Source: Acidimicrobiaceae bacterium
Lineage (GTDB): Bacteria; Actinomycetota; Acidimicrobiia; Acidimicrobiales; Bog-793
DNA: 20,505 nucleotides
Assembly: GCA_027459565.1 (NCBI GenBank)
Contig: DAIDIA010000013.1
Span: forward strand, 1 to 20,505
Direction of reading: 5' to 3'
Each line of letters starts with the position of its first letter. The first letter of the stretch is position 1. The notes under the pieces are model-generated. The model had not been told where the DNA came from, did not search any database, and saw nothing but the letters and a program-made list of their open reading frames with translations. Both the position numbers and the translations under genes were made by a program. Below are positions 14,132 through 20,505 of the stretch, piece by piece.

Positions 14132-14926
14132 TTAGGAGCGCGCGGCCGGTCCGCCAATCTCTGGCGATCGTTTCGCGCCAAGAGCCACGAGTGCATCTTG
14201 GATCCGCAAGGTGAACCGCCGGGCATCCTCGGGCTTTCCGCCGCCTATTCCGGGATATGGCCTCAGTGCGGGACCAAAGATGACATCAATCGGTGAACGG
14301 TGCACGCGTGATGAACCCTTTGGAAGGATCCTACGTACGCCTTTGAGATAGACGGGCACCACGGCGACATCGCAGCGTTTTGCGAGGTACGCGGCGCCCC
14401 CGTGAAACTCCATCATCTCGTCCGTGAAGCTTCTGCCGCCCTCGGGAAATATCAGCAGGTTGTAGCCCCGATCAAGCAATCCTGCAGCAATATCCGCGCT
14501 CTTTCGATTGGTTCGCGTGCGCTCGACCGGAATTGTCGCGAGGAACAGGGAATAGAAGACGCATTTCCACTTGGTGTTGAAGAAATTGTCGACTGCAGCG
14601 GCAACCACCATGTTCTTGCGATATTTCGCGGGAATCGCGCACAGGAACGCGAGCGTATCGAAGTGACTCACGTGGTTCGGCGTGAAGATCAGCGGTTGCG
14701 GCTCGTCGGCGATAGCGTCGAATCCGTGTACAGATGGTGAGCAGATAAAACGCGAGACGGGACCGATGAAAAGGGTGAAAGCTACATTTCGCAATATCGT
14801 TGCTGTGCGGGTGCGCGTCCACTCCGTGTCGTAGTGCACACCGAGATTAGGTCGCTTCGCAATGGCGCCCGAGGCGAAATCGCGTGCTTCCAGCGGTGGC
14901 GCGACGGTCTCCTTGTCGTCAGTCAT
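14132..14926 (-). CDS. PlsC-type lysophospholipid acyltransferase
   Basis: A 264-aa member of the LPLAT/AGPAT superfamily. The catalytic HX4D box is NHVSHFD (His85, Asp90), and the acyl-acceptor phosphate-binding box is FPEGGRS (160-166), both spaced as in 1-acylglycerol-3-phosphate acyltransferases. VPVYLKG is the usual third block. Residues 41-60 form one hydrophobic segment that would hold the protein to the inner face of the membrane. It most likely transfers an acyl chain to lysophosphatidate or a related lipid; the exact acceptor is not settled. It starts 3 nt after the stop of the upstream membrane protein gene (CCTCCTAG-ACA-ATG), so both are one unit. Its transcript probably ends at the hairpin of the opposing 6C sRNA gene. 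Confidence 0.9.
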   Translation of the reverse strand: MTDDKETVAPPLEARDFASGAIAKRPNLGVHYDTEWTRTRTATILRNVAFTLFIGPVSRFICSPSVHGFDAIADEPQPLIFTPNHVSHFDTLAFLCAIPAKYRKNMVVAAAVDNFFNTKWKCVFYSLFLATIPVERTRTNRKSADIAAGLLDRGYNLLIFPEGGRSFTDEMMEFHGGAAYLAKRCDVAVVPVYLKGVRRILPKGSSRVHRSPIDVIFGPALRPYPGIGGGKPEDARRFTLRIQDALVALGAKRSPEIGGPAARS

Positions 14927-14929
14927 TGT

Positions 14930-15520
14930 CTAGGAGGAGCGTCGATTGCCACTCTTTGGCGGGGTGTATCTCTTCGAGGGCCGTGGAATCGCTCCGGTTC
15001 CCTTTGGGCCGTAGTCCACGGTTCCCCGCTCGATTCCCAGCGCGCGATCCGCCTTCCCCTTTTGCATAACCCGGTAAATCAGCCATCCGCCAAAGGCGAG
15101 GTAGATGAGAGCACCAGGGAGGAACTGGAAGGTGGCCTGCTCGAGCCCGAAGAGAAAGGCCGCGAATCCAAGCAAGGCGCGACGTTTCAGAAAGAGGCCA
15201 AGAGCCATCAAAGCCGATCCGATGAGCATCGTGATCAGGAAATCGACCGCGCTTGCATGGATACTCTTCGTCGACGATGCGCGTTCGTTGAAATAGCCAA
15301 CAACCGCCAAAGCGAGCGCAAGTGTCGTCAGGAACGAGCCAATGAGCAGCTCTCGCCGATCAAGGCCGTTGACAATCTCCTTGGTTGTGATGGGCGCATT
15401 TGAGGGTTTGGGTTGACGTGGGCCGGGCTTTTGGTGCCACAGCTCCTTTGCAAGTTCAGAAAAGGTGCGCCGAGACGTGCCGGCGTTCGATGAGGGAGTC
15501 TCTGTCGCGGGTTCGTCCAC
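14930..15520 (-). CDS. Four-helix membrane protein of unknown function
   Basis: A 196-aa protein that I do not recognise as a named family. The N-terminal ~50 residues are polar, rich in Pro, Ser and Thr. Four hydrophobic helices follow, at about 58-77, 92-111, 114-130 and 134-150. The cytosolic tail is basic and Pro-rich (IPRPSKRYTPPKSGNRRSS). The pattern RALLGFAAFLFGLEQATFQF is the most distinctive segment. GTG 15520 is chosen because TAGCCT lies exactly 6 nt upstream. It precedes the acyltransferase gene by 3 nt and is coupled to it, so a membrane-lipid connection is plausible but unproven. Codon use looks like that of the neighbours. Confidence 0.8.
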   Translation of the reverse strand: MDEPATETPSSNAGTSRRTFSELAKELWHQKPGPRQPKPSNAPITTKEIVNGLDRRELLIGSFLTTLALALAVVGYFNERASSTKSIHASAVDFLITMLIGSALMALGLFLKRRALLGFAAFLFGLEQATFQFLPGALIYLAFGGWLIYRVMQKGKADRALGIERGTVDYGPKGTGAIPRPSKRYTPPKSGNRRSS

Positions 15521-15873
15521 GGATACAGGCTATCGGGTTCACTTACCTGTCGGAGACTGCGCCGCTCGCGGTGATCATGTACCACCGCCTGCGCTCTGGC
15601 TCGGAACTCTTCTGTCGCAAGGCATCCGAAGGAACGGAGTTATCTGGTGGTGATGATGAAAATACTCTCTGTCGTATCGCCAACCACCGGTTGGGCGGTG
15701 ATCGCCGCGGTGAGATTCGACTATGACGATGTTGTCTCGGCGACCGCAAAAACACACAGTGTTGAGTCCTCGACATGCCGAGCGTGAGCGACGGTCCAGA
15801 AACCAAGGATAGAGTTGGGTGCCTTCAATCTCTGTATCGCAAGCGGTCGAAGACACCGCAGAACTGTCGCTGC
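15521..15873. other. Intergenic region without a supported gene
   Basis: It holds the promoter of the membrane protein gene at its left end and the tRNA-Val upstream region at its right. Short overlapping reading frames occur on both strands, including a 44-codon one (15653-15787, +). None has a clear ribosome site or recognisable similarity. A small CCAAC/GTTGG hairpin lies at 15680-15694. Confidence 0.5.
15527..15532 (-). promoter_or_regulatory. -10-like hexamer of membrane protein gene, leaderless start
   Basis: On the minus strand TAGCCT is followed by exactly 6 nt and GTG (15520). There is no Shine-Dalgarno. Confidence 0.45.
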
Positions 15874-15947
15874 GGGCGTTTGGCTCAGGTGGTTAGAGCG
15901 CAGCCTTCACACGGCTGAGGTCACAGGTTCGAGTCCTGTAACGCCCA
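15874..15947 (+). tRNA. tRNA-Val (anticodon CAC)
   Basis: A full cloverleaf of 74 nt. The acceptor stem is GGGCGTT with AACGCCC (7 bp). The D-stem is GCTC/GAGC around AGGTGGTTA. The anticodon stem is CAGCC/GGCTG with loop TTCACAC, so the anticodon is CAC (15908-15910) and reads GTG codons. The variable loop is AGGTC and the T-arm is ACAGG-TTCGAGT-CCTGT. The discriminator base is A. CCA is not encoded; the DNA continues CTC. No intron and no duplicate of the 3' end is seen in the window, so there is no sign that it served as an integration site here. Confidence 0.97.
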
Positions 15948-16223
15948 CTCCGTGATCCAGGTGAACATCGGGCACAACATGAGGGCTTTGGGTGGGTGAA
16001 CACATCGGCCTTGAGGTTGATGGTTCGATCAGCGCTCGAGGTTTGCGGAGTTTGACGAGATACCCCGAAATCGCTTCGATGACACCGCGGGAACCTGAGG
16101 CCAGAAGACCTTGCGATCCGTGATGAGATCGCTCATCCCACTGTCAGGCTCGCTGCATCGGCACGCGTGTACTGATCTCGTCGCGACCGGATTTTGGATC
16201 CGTTGCTTGCCGTGATCAACGTA

Positions 16224-16237
16224 CGCGAACGTTCGCG
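16224..16237. repeat. Perfect 14-bp palindrome
   Basis: CGCGAACGTTCGCG. It resembles an SOS box but lacks the 4-nt centre between CGAAC and GTTCG, so LexA binding is not expected. Function unknown. Confidence 0.6.
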
Positions 16238-16288
16238 CTCCCGAGCGGTTTCGAAGGCGCGGCGCGGATTTGTTCGCGTCCGTTTTGC

Positions 16289-16558
16289 TCATTGATGCAA
16301 GTGACGTCGGCACGCCGGCGGTGCGCCCTGTCGATCGAGGTTCCACCGGACCCTAGATCTAGGGGGAGGAGCCGCCGCTGGTTCTGCCGAGACCTGCATT
16401 GCGCACGCGAGCGGTCCGATGGCTGTCGGTTTGGGGAGATCGACACTCTGAATCTGGACGTGTCGATTGCGCCCTACCGCGATCGTCCAGAAGAGAGCAC
16501 CGTGTTCGCACTGAATTGATCTCAAGATCGCTCGACAATCCGTCTTTTCGGGGTTCAT
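16289..16558 (-). CDS. Doubtful small ORF coupled to the dehydrogenase stop
   Basis: An 89-codon minus-strand reading frame whose ATG overlaps the TGA of the dehydrogenase gene (TCATGA on that strand), the arrangement of coupled genes. The first ~55 residues (for example CEHGALFWTIAVGRNRHVQI) read like protein, but the last third is low-complexity and Arg/Pro-rich, and the palindrome at 16351-16364 lies inside it. I know no family for it. It may be chance or a decayed gene. Confidence 0.22.
   Translation of the reverse strand: MNPEKTDCRAILRSIQCEHGALFWTIAVGRNRHVQIQSVDLPKPTAIGPLACAMQVSAEPAAAPPPRSRVRWNLDRQGAPPACRRHLHQ
16351..16364. repeat. Perfect 14-bp palindrome
   Basis: CCCTAGATCTAGGG, containing CTAG twice. 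No T-run follows, and with no loop it is more like a protein-binding site than a terminator. Function unknown. Confidence 0.6.
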
Positions 16559-17790
16559 GACCGCCAAGAGCGCGGTGTCGCTACGAGGTCGCGGGAGAAC
16601 TCTTGCATTGAGTGTGTGCCGGTCAGCGCCATGGTCTTGATGAGTCCCTCACGCAGCAAGGCAATCGAAAGGTCAAGGCCAAGTTCTCCGCCGCTCGCGA
16701 GACCATAGAGATACGCTCGCCCAATCATGCACGCCTTCGCGCCGAGCGCGAGTGCCTTGGCGATGTCGCTGCCTCTGCGAATCCCGCCATCACAGAGCAC
16801 GGGAATCGCGTCGTCGATCTCGTCGACTACCTGGCTGATAATACTGATGGGCGACGGTGATCCATCAAGTTGTCGCCCACCATGGTTCGAGACCGCGATC
16901 GCGTCGACACCTGAATCCACCGCGATCTTCGCGTCCTCGATTCGCTGTATCCCCTTCAACACGATCGGCCCCTTCCATCTCTCGCGGAACCAAGCGACGT
17001 CATTCCAGGAAAGGGATGGGTCGAACTGACTGTTGACCTGATCGGCAAGGGCAACAGGCGATGATCCATCACCGACATTCGAACCACTCAGATTTGCGAA
17101 TGTGATCGGTTCGGATCTCATGAGATCGAATGTCCATCGCGGATGGCGCGCCCCCTCCCAGAGCGTGTCGATGCCGACCTTTGGGGGAAGAAGGAATCCT
17201 CGCCGAATATCTCGTTCGCGACGCCCGAGTACCGGAGTGTCGACAGTGATCACGATCGCTTCATACTGCTGTGTCTTCGCCCGCTCAAGGAGGCTCTCGA
17301 CGAGGTCGCGGTCTCGCCAGACGTACACCTGGAACCAGTTCCGTGCCTCAGGCGACGAAACTGCGCCCACCTCCTCGATCGAGCGGGTTGCCATTGTTGA
17401 GAGGGTGTAGGGAATGCCCGCGCGTTGCGCAGCGCGGGCGACAGCAAGCTCGCCCTCGGGATGGGCGATTCGGGTGAATCCCGTCGGGGAAAGGACAAGA
17501 GGCATCTTCATGGACCGGTTGAAGAGATCGGTGCCGAGCTCGATTGATGCCACGTCTGCAAGGACTTTGGGGCGGAAGGTGATACGGGCAAAATCCGCTG
17601 AATTGCGTCCGAGGGTGATCTCGTCCTCGGCTCCTCCGTCGATGTAGTCGAAGACTCCCGCCGGGAGTCGCTTCCGGGCGAGGAGACGGAGGTCGTTGAT
17701 GTTCGCGACGGATCCGAGCCTTCTCTTCGTCGAGTTCCACTCGAAGGTCCGGAATCGCAACACCGACCGCAAGGACCGTATGAGGCTCAT
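16555..17790 (-). CDS. FMN-dependent alpha-hydroxy-acid dehydrogenase (L-lactate dehydrogenase-like)
   Basis: A 411-aa (beta/alpha)8 flavoenzyme of the LldD/glycolate oxidase family. It would oxidise an L-2-hydroxy acid such as lactate to the keto acid. FMN and substrate residues are readable: FDYIDGGAEDE (47-57, with the family Tyr49), SPTGF (101-105), YTLSTMAT (128-135), QVYVWRD (154-160), TVDTPVLGRRERD (182-194), Lys279, SNHGGRQLDG (301-310, with catalytic His303 and Arg306), CDGGIRRGSD (333-342) and GRAYLYGLA (357-365). The ~27-residue N-terminus before SVANINDL is longer than in many members. ATG 17790 has AGGGGA (17795-17800) 4 nt upstream. It reads away from the sulfite reductase gene. 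L-lactate is the likeliest substrate; a mycofactocin-type or mandelate-type role cannot be excluded by sequence alone. Confidence 0.92.
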   Translation of the reverse strand: MSLIRSLRSVLRFRTFEWNSTKRRLGSVANINDLRLLARKRLPAGVFDYIDGGAEDEITLGRNSADFARITFRPKVLADVASIELGTDLFNRSMKMPLVLSPTGFTRIAHPEGELAVARAAQRAGIPYTLSTMATRSIEEVGAVSSPEARNWFQVYVWRDRDLVESLLERAKTQQYEAIVITVDTPVLGRRERDIRRGFLLPPKVGIDTLWEGARHPRWTFDLMRSEPITFANLSGSNVGDGSSPVALADQVNSQFDPSLSWNDVAWFRERWKGPIVLKGIQRIEDAKIAVDSGVDAIAVSNHGGRQLDGSPSPISIISQVVDEIDDAIPVLCDGGIRRGSDIAKALALGAKACMIGRAYLYGLASGGELGLDLSIALLREGLIKTMALTGTHSMQEFSRDLVATPRSWRS

Positions 17791-18119
17791 GTATTCCCCT
17801 ATTGTGACTCGTCGGTCGAGACTGTGATGCTCGTTTCACAGCTGAGTGCGCCAACGATACCGAGTGCCGCGGTCCAAACGGAATAGTCGCTGTTCGCGGC
17901 GGGGTGCCGCAATGCCACGCGGGGCCCTGCGCCGTCGTCGCCTTGGTGTTGACCGGCAGGCCATAGCCGCCTCCGGCCCTTCGAGGGGGGCGTGGGCGGC
18001 AATTCGTCTCACGGGAGAGCGCAATCGTCCATGGCGGGACTCAAACGGGCAAAACCACGCCTCAAGGGGTCCGCTGGAGTCGGAGCGGCGCAACGACTCC
18101 CAAGCACTTGCACCTTCCC

Positions 18120-18148
18120 TAAAAGTTGATAGATTTAGTCAACTTTTA
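18120..18148. promoter_or_regulatory. A+T-rich inverted repeat, likely operator of the sulfite reductase operon
   Basis: TAAAAGTTGA-N9-TCAACTTTTA is a perfect 10-bp inverted repeat in a G+C-rich setting. It overlaps the presumed -35 TTGATA. A shorter repeat TGACT-N5-AGTCA follows at 18153-18167. TTTAGTCA occurs twice, at 18134 and 18160, 26 nt apart. The form suits a dimeric repressor or activator; the regulator is unknown. Confidence 0.6.
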
Positions 18149-18154
18149 AATATG
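18126..18154 (+). promoter_or_regulatory. Putative promoter of the sulfite reductase operon
   Basis: TTGATA (18126-18131), a 17-nt spacer and AATATG (18149-18154); a shift of one or two bases gives AAATAT or TAAATA. Transcription would start near 18160, leaving a ~50-nt leader with a Shine-Dalgarno (AGAGGG, 18197-18202). Confidence 0.45.
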
Positions 18155-18208
18155 ACTCCTTTAGTCAGGTATCTGCGATTGCCGAGGAGGGGTCCGAGAG
18201 GGAACGTT

Positions 18209-19879
18209 GTGAGTGATTTGAAGGATTTGGAATCTCCGGTCGAAGTGACCAAACGCGCGAGCAGACATCTTCGCGGAGACCTTGCCGAACAGCTCCGCGC
18301 ACCAGAAGCGAACGTCACCGAGGATGCTGCCCAGCTTCTCAAGTTCCACGGAATCTATGCGCAGGACAACCGGGACTCGCGTCGCGAACGCGTCCAACGA
18401 GGCGACGCCCCTGAATACATCTTCATGGTACGTGTTGCAATTCCGGGTGGGCGTCTGAGTCCGAGCCAGTGGCTCGCTCTTGACACGGTGTCGAGCGAGG
18501 TCGCGGATGGCTCGATCCGACTGACGACCCGTCAGGCAGTCCAGTTCCATGGCGTTGCAAAGACCCATCTCGTCGCGCTCGCCGGTCGCATCAGCGAGGA
18601 ACTGATGACGTCATTCGGAGCCTGTGGCGATGTGGTGCGCAACATTGTGATGTGCCCGGGTCTTCACGCGGAGAACCCCGCCGGCCGCCTCGCCCAGATG
18701 ACGGCTCACCTCGCGACGACACTGAAGCCTGCGTCGAACGCGCATTGGGAGATCTTTGTCAACGGTGACCGTGCGGTCTCTGCCGAGACCGAGGTTGAGC
18801 GCGACTTTTACGGATCAACATATCTCCCTCGAAAATTCAAGGTGGCAATTGGACATCCCAATGAAAACTGCGTTGACGTCTATGCACAGGATCTCGGACT
18901 GATCCCCGTCGAAGATGAGGACCTCGGCGCCGGTTTCATTGTCGTTGCCGGGGGAGGACTCGGGCGCTCCTATGCAAACAGCGACACCTTCGCCCGCCTT
19001 GGCGAACCGCTGACCTTTGCAACATATGACGAGATCGACGAGCTCATTCGTAGTGTCCTCGTCACCTATCGCGAGCTTGGCGGGCGCGTCGACAGAAGGC
19101 GCGCTCGGATGAAGTATCTCATTTCGGATCTGGGAATCACCACGTTCCGTCACGAGGTTGAACTCCGCCTCGGACATGCTCTGCGTGAGGCACGGCCCAT
19201 TCCAACTCCGGTTGGTGTCGATGATCACCTTGGATGGAGAGAACTTCCCGATGCGACGCATCAGGTCGGAATCCGGATTCCGGCGGGCAGGGTGAAAGAC
19301 TATCCCTCGGGGCCGAAATACAGGGAGGCAATCCGCGCCATCGCGCAACGCTTCGATGTGACCTTCTACATCACGGCGGCGCAAGACCTGCTCGTCTCCC
19401 GAATCGCCTCCGAGGACCGAGCAGAGATTGCGGCGATTCTCGAAGCGTTTGGCATCAAGCGTACAGAGGAGCTGGGTCCCGTTGAAAGGGGTGCGCTTGC
19501 CTGTCCAGCACTGCCAACGTGCGGTCAGGCGCTAGCGGAGTCAGAGCGACGGCTCCCCGATCTCGTGGGGTTGCTCGAGAACGAAATGCGCTCGCGTTCA
19601 CTCACAGATCGTTCCCTGCAGCTCCGTATGACCGGATGCCCCAATGGCTGCGCGCGTCCCGCCGTTGCCGAGATCGGCGTCGTCGGAAAGACGAAGTCCA
19701 CCTACGACCTCTTTCTCGGCGGAGGGGAGCGTGGCGATCGACTGGCGAGGCTCTATCGGGAGAAGGTCACCATTGAACAGATCCCAGGTCTCGTCGCTCC
19801 GCTACTCGATCGGTGGAAACACGAGGGATCACCGGACGAGTCTTTTGGTGACTTCTTTCATCGAGCGGTCGAATCATGA
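18209..19879 (+). CDS. Assimilatory sulfite reductase (ferredoxin-type, siroheme/4Fe-4S)
   Basis: A 556-aa enzyme that reduces sulfite to sulfide with six electrons. It has the two-fold nitrite/sulfite reductase repeat: ferrodoxin-like domain plus siroheme domain, twice. RLTTRQAVQFHG (104-115) is the sulfite reductase wording. The coupled siroheme/4Fe-4S cysteines are Cys432 and Cys438 in ACPALPTCG and Cys477 and Cys481 in TGCPNGCARP, the same spacing as in E. coli CysI. The start is GTG 18209, with AGAGGG 6 nt upstream; it gives SDLKDLESPVEVTKRASRHL, the normal N-terminus. Its stop overlaps the next gene (ATGA). There is no fused or adjacent flavoprotein subunit (CysJ) in the window, so ferredoxin is the likely electron donor. 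Nitrite reductase is a less likely alternative. Confidence 0.93.
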   Translation: MSDLKDLESPVEVTKRASRHLRGDLAEQLRAPEANVTEDAAQLLKFHGIYAQDNRDSRRERVQRGDAPEYIFMVRVAIPGGRLSPSQWLALDTVSSEVADGSIRLTTRQAVQFHGVAKTHLVALAGRISEELMTSFGACGDVVRNIVMCPGLHAENPAGRLAQMTAHLATTLKPASNAHWEIFVNGDRAVSAETEVERDFYGSTYLPRKFKVAIGHPNENCVDVYAQDLGLIPVEDEDLGAGFIVVAGGGLGRSYANSDTFARLGEPLTFATYDEIDELIRSVLVTYRELGGRVDRRRARMKYLISDLGITTFRHEVELRLGHALREARPIPTPVGVDDHLGWRELPDATHQVGIRIPAGRVKDYPSGPKYREAIRAIAQRFDVTFYITAAQDLLVSRIASEDRAEIAAILEAFGIKRTEELGPVERGALACPALPTCGQALAESERRLPDLVGLLENEMRSRSLTDRSLQLRMTGCPNGCARPAVAEIGVVGKTKSTYDLFLGGGERGDRLARLYREKVTIEQIPGLVAPLLDRWKHEGSPDESFGDFFHRAVES

Positions 19880-20505
19880 CGGAGTACCTGCTCGGCGCTG
19901 GCCCGGGTGACGCCGATCTGATGACGCGCAAAGGGGCCCGGTTGCTCGCGCAGGCGCAGGTCGTCGTACATGATCGGCTCATTGATGCTTCGGTTCTCTC
20001 TCTCGCATCAACAGACGCTGAAATGATCGACGTCGGTAAGCAGGCGGGTCGGTCGAATACCCAGGAGCTGATCAATGAACTGCTCGTGACGCTCGGTTCT
20101 GAATATTCGCACGTTGTGCGACTCAAGGGCGGCGATCCCTTCGTCTTCGGCAGGGGCGGGGAGGAGGCCCGGGCGCTTCAAGAGGCAGGAATTCCGTTCG
20201 AAGTCGTCCCGGGCGTGACCTCGGCCTTGAGTGCACCGCTTGCCGCCGGTATCCCCGTCACCCAGCGGGGTATTGCAAGCGGAGTGACGATTGTCACCGG
20301 TCACGGTCAGGATGGTTCGACGATCGACATCTCGGGTCTCGTTCATCCTGATATCACCCTGGTCATCTTGATGGCTGTTGGGAGCCGGGCGATAATCGCC
20401 GAACAGCTCCAACGTGGCGGACTCTCTCGGACGACCCCGGTGGCCGTGATCGAATCGGCATGGACGACCCATCAGCGCGTGGTGCGCAGTTCGGTTGAGT
20501 CTCTT
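19876..20505 (+). CDS. Uroporphyrinogen-III C-methyltransferase (3' end outside window)
   Basis: From ATG 19876, overlapping the sulfite reductase stop by 4 bp, 210 codons are open to the window edge. My translation shows the SAM-dependent SUMT motifs in order: LLGAGPGDADLMTRKG (5-20), VVVHDRL (34-40), VGKQAGR, VRLKGGDPFVFGRGGEEA, VVPGVTSA, and later GIPVTQRG and VTGHG. It methylates uroporphyrinogen III at C2 and C7 to give precorrin-2, the branch point to siroheme and cobalamin. Coupling to a siroheme enzyme shows that its product is meant for siroheme here. A single SUMT (about 240-260 aa) or a longer CysG-type fusion with dehydrogenase/ferrochelatase is possible, since the 3' end is missing. 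Confidence 0.94.
   Translation, partial: MTEYLLGAGPGDADLMTRKGARLLAQAQVVVHDRLIDASVLSLASTDAEMIDVGKQAGRSNTQELINELLVTLGSEYSHVVRLKGGDPFVFGRGGEEARALQEAGIPFEVVPGVTSALSAPLAAGIPVTQRGIASGVTIVTGHGQDGSTIDISGLVHPDITLVILMAVGSRAIIAEQLQRGGLSRTTPVAVIESAWTTHQRVVRSSVESL

Larger units (their letters stand above)
15948..16554. other. Gene-poor region with two perfect palindromes
   Basis: A 607-bp stretch between tRNA-Val and the end of the dehydrogenase gene. No reading frame is convincing. Two perfect 14-bp palindromes occur: CGCGAACGTTCGCG (16224-16237) and CCCTAGATCTAGGG (16351-16364). I found no match to the core motifs of RNase P RNA, tmRNA or SRP RNA by reading, and no transposase remnant I could name. Confidence 0.5.
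17791..18208. other. Divergent intergenic region before the sulfite reductase gene
   Basis: A 418-bp region. Besides the operator-like repeat and promoter (18120-18167), it holds a GC-rich hairpin at 17966-18000 (GCCGCC with GGCGGC, inner CCCT-TCGA-GGG) upstream of that promoter. The plus-strand reading frame is open through it from 17846, but its Arg-rich product has no similarity to sulfite reductases, so I treat it as non-coding. Confidence 0.55.

Noticed and set aside
15653..15787. 44-codon plus-strand ORF (MMKILSVVSP...)
   Set aside because: It has no ribosome site, no well-placed -10 hexamer and no recognisable similarity; it is within chance expectation for its length.
15543..15856. 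Minus-strand frames of about 90 codons upstream of the membrane protein gene
   Set aside because: Two overlapping frames compete, both are rich in Arg, His and Ser, and neither shows a family pattern.
15874..15947. tRNA-Val as an integration site of a mobile element
   Set aside because: There is no integrase gene and no repeated copy of the tRNA 3' end in the window.
16224..16237. Second SOS box
   Set aside because: CGAAC and GTTCG are directly joined with no 4-nt centre, so it does not match the LexA operator.
17846..18208. N-terminal extension of the sulfite reductase by 121 codons
   Set aside because: It is Arg-rich with no family similarity. It crosses the promoter and operator-like repeat, and the GTG at 18209 has a good ribosome site.
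17791..18208. SAM, cobalamin or other sulfur-linked riboswitch before the sulfite reductase
   Set aside because: I could not find the conserved core motifs of these classes. The proposed transcript leader is only about 50 nt long.
1..20505. CRISPR array or insertion sequence
   Set aside because: No regularly spaced direct repeats and no transposase or terminal inverted repeats were seen on reading.

Overview
The window looks like a chromosomal segment of an actinobacterium, most likely a deep-branching lineage such as Acidimicrobiia; the exact class is an inference. Base composition is G+C-rich, roughly 60 % by eye. Supporting signs are a textbook actinobacterial LexA box (CGAAC-N4-GTTCG) before recA, a 6C small RNA (a family known from Actinobacteria), the rimO-pgsA-cinA-recA gene order, and many start codons that sit directly behind a -10-like hexamer, as in leaderless actinobacterial transcripts. 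I see no insertion sequence, prophage or CRISPR array.

Layout from left to right. At 1-2684, on the minus strand, are a UvrD2-like helicase and, downstream of it, a truncated polytopic membrane protein. At 2784-6269, on the plus strand, is a cell-envelope group: an alpha/beta hydrolase, a MurF-type ligase whose usual N-terminal UDP-binding domain is replaced by a multi-span membrane region, and a D-Ala-D-Ala ligase. At 6315-11489 the plus strand carries a bPH2/SHOCT membrane protein, then rimO, pgsA, cinA and recA. At 11586-14926 are single genes in mixed orientation: a DsbA-like thioredoxin-fold protein (-), a GNAT acetyltransferase (+), a LysR regulator (-), a 6C sRNA (+) and a PlsC-type acyltransferase (-). 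The acyltransferase is coupled to a four-helix membrane protein (to 15520, -). A tRNA-Val(CAC) lies at 15874. A gene-poor stretch follows to 16554, holding two perfect palindromes and at most one doubtful small ORF. At 16555-17790 is an FMN-dependent alpha-hydroxy-acid dehydrogenase (-). At 18209-20505 is a sulfite reductase translationally coupled to a uroporphyrinogen-III methyltransferase, which runs off the window.

How the parts fit. The MurF-like and Ddl proteins would make and attach the D-Ala-D-Ala end of the peptidoglycan stem, possibly at the membrane. PgsA and the acyltransferase serve phospholipid synthesis. recA carries an SOS operator. SUMT makes precorrin-2, the precursor of the siroheme that the sulfite reductase needs, so those two genes form a sulfate-assimilation unit that may be controlled through an A+T-rich inverted repeat at its promoter. 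The least explained items are the membrane-anchored MurF/Ddl pair, the operator-like repeat before the sulfite reductase, a LysR-type box lying on the 6C RNA promoter, and the empty region after tRNA-Val.
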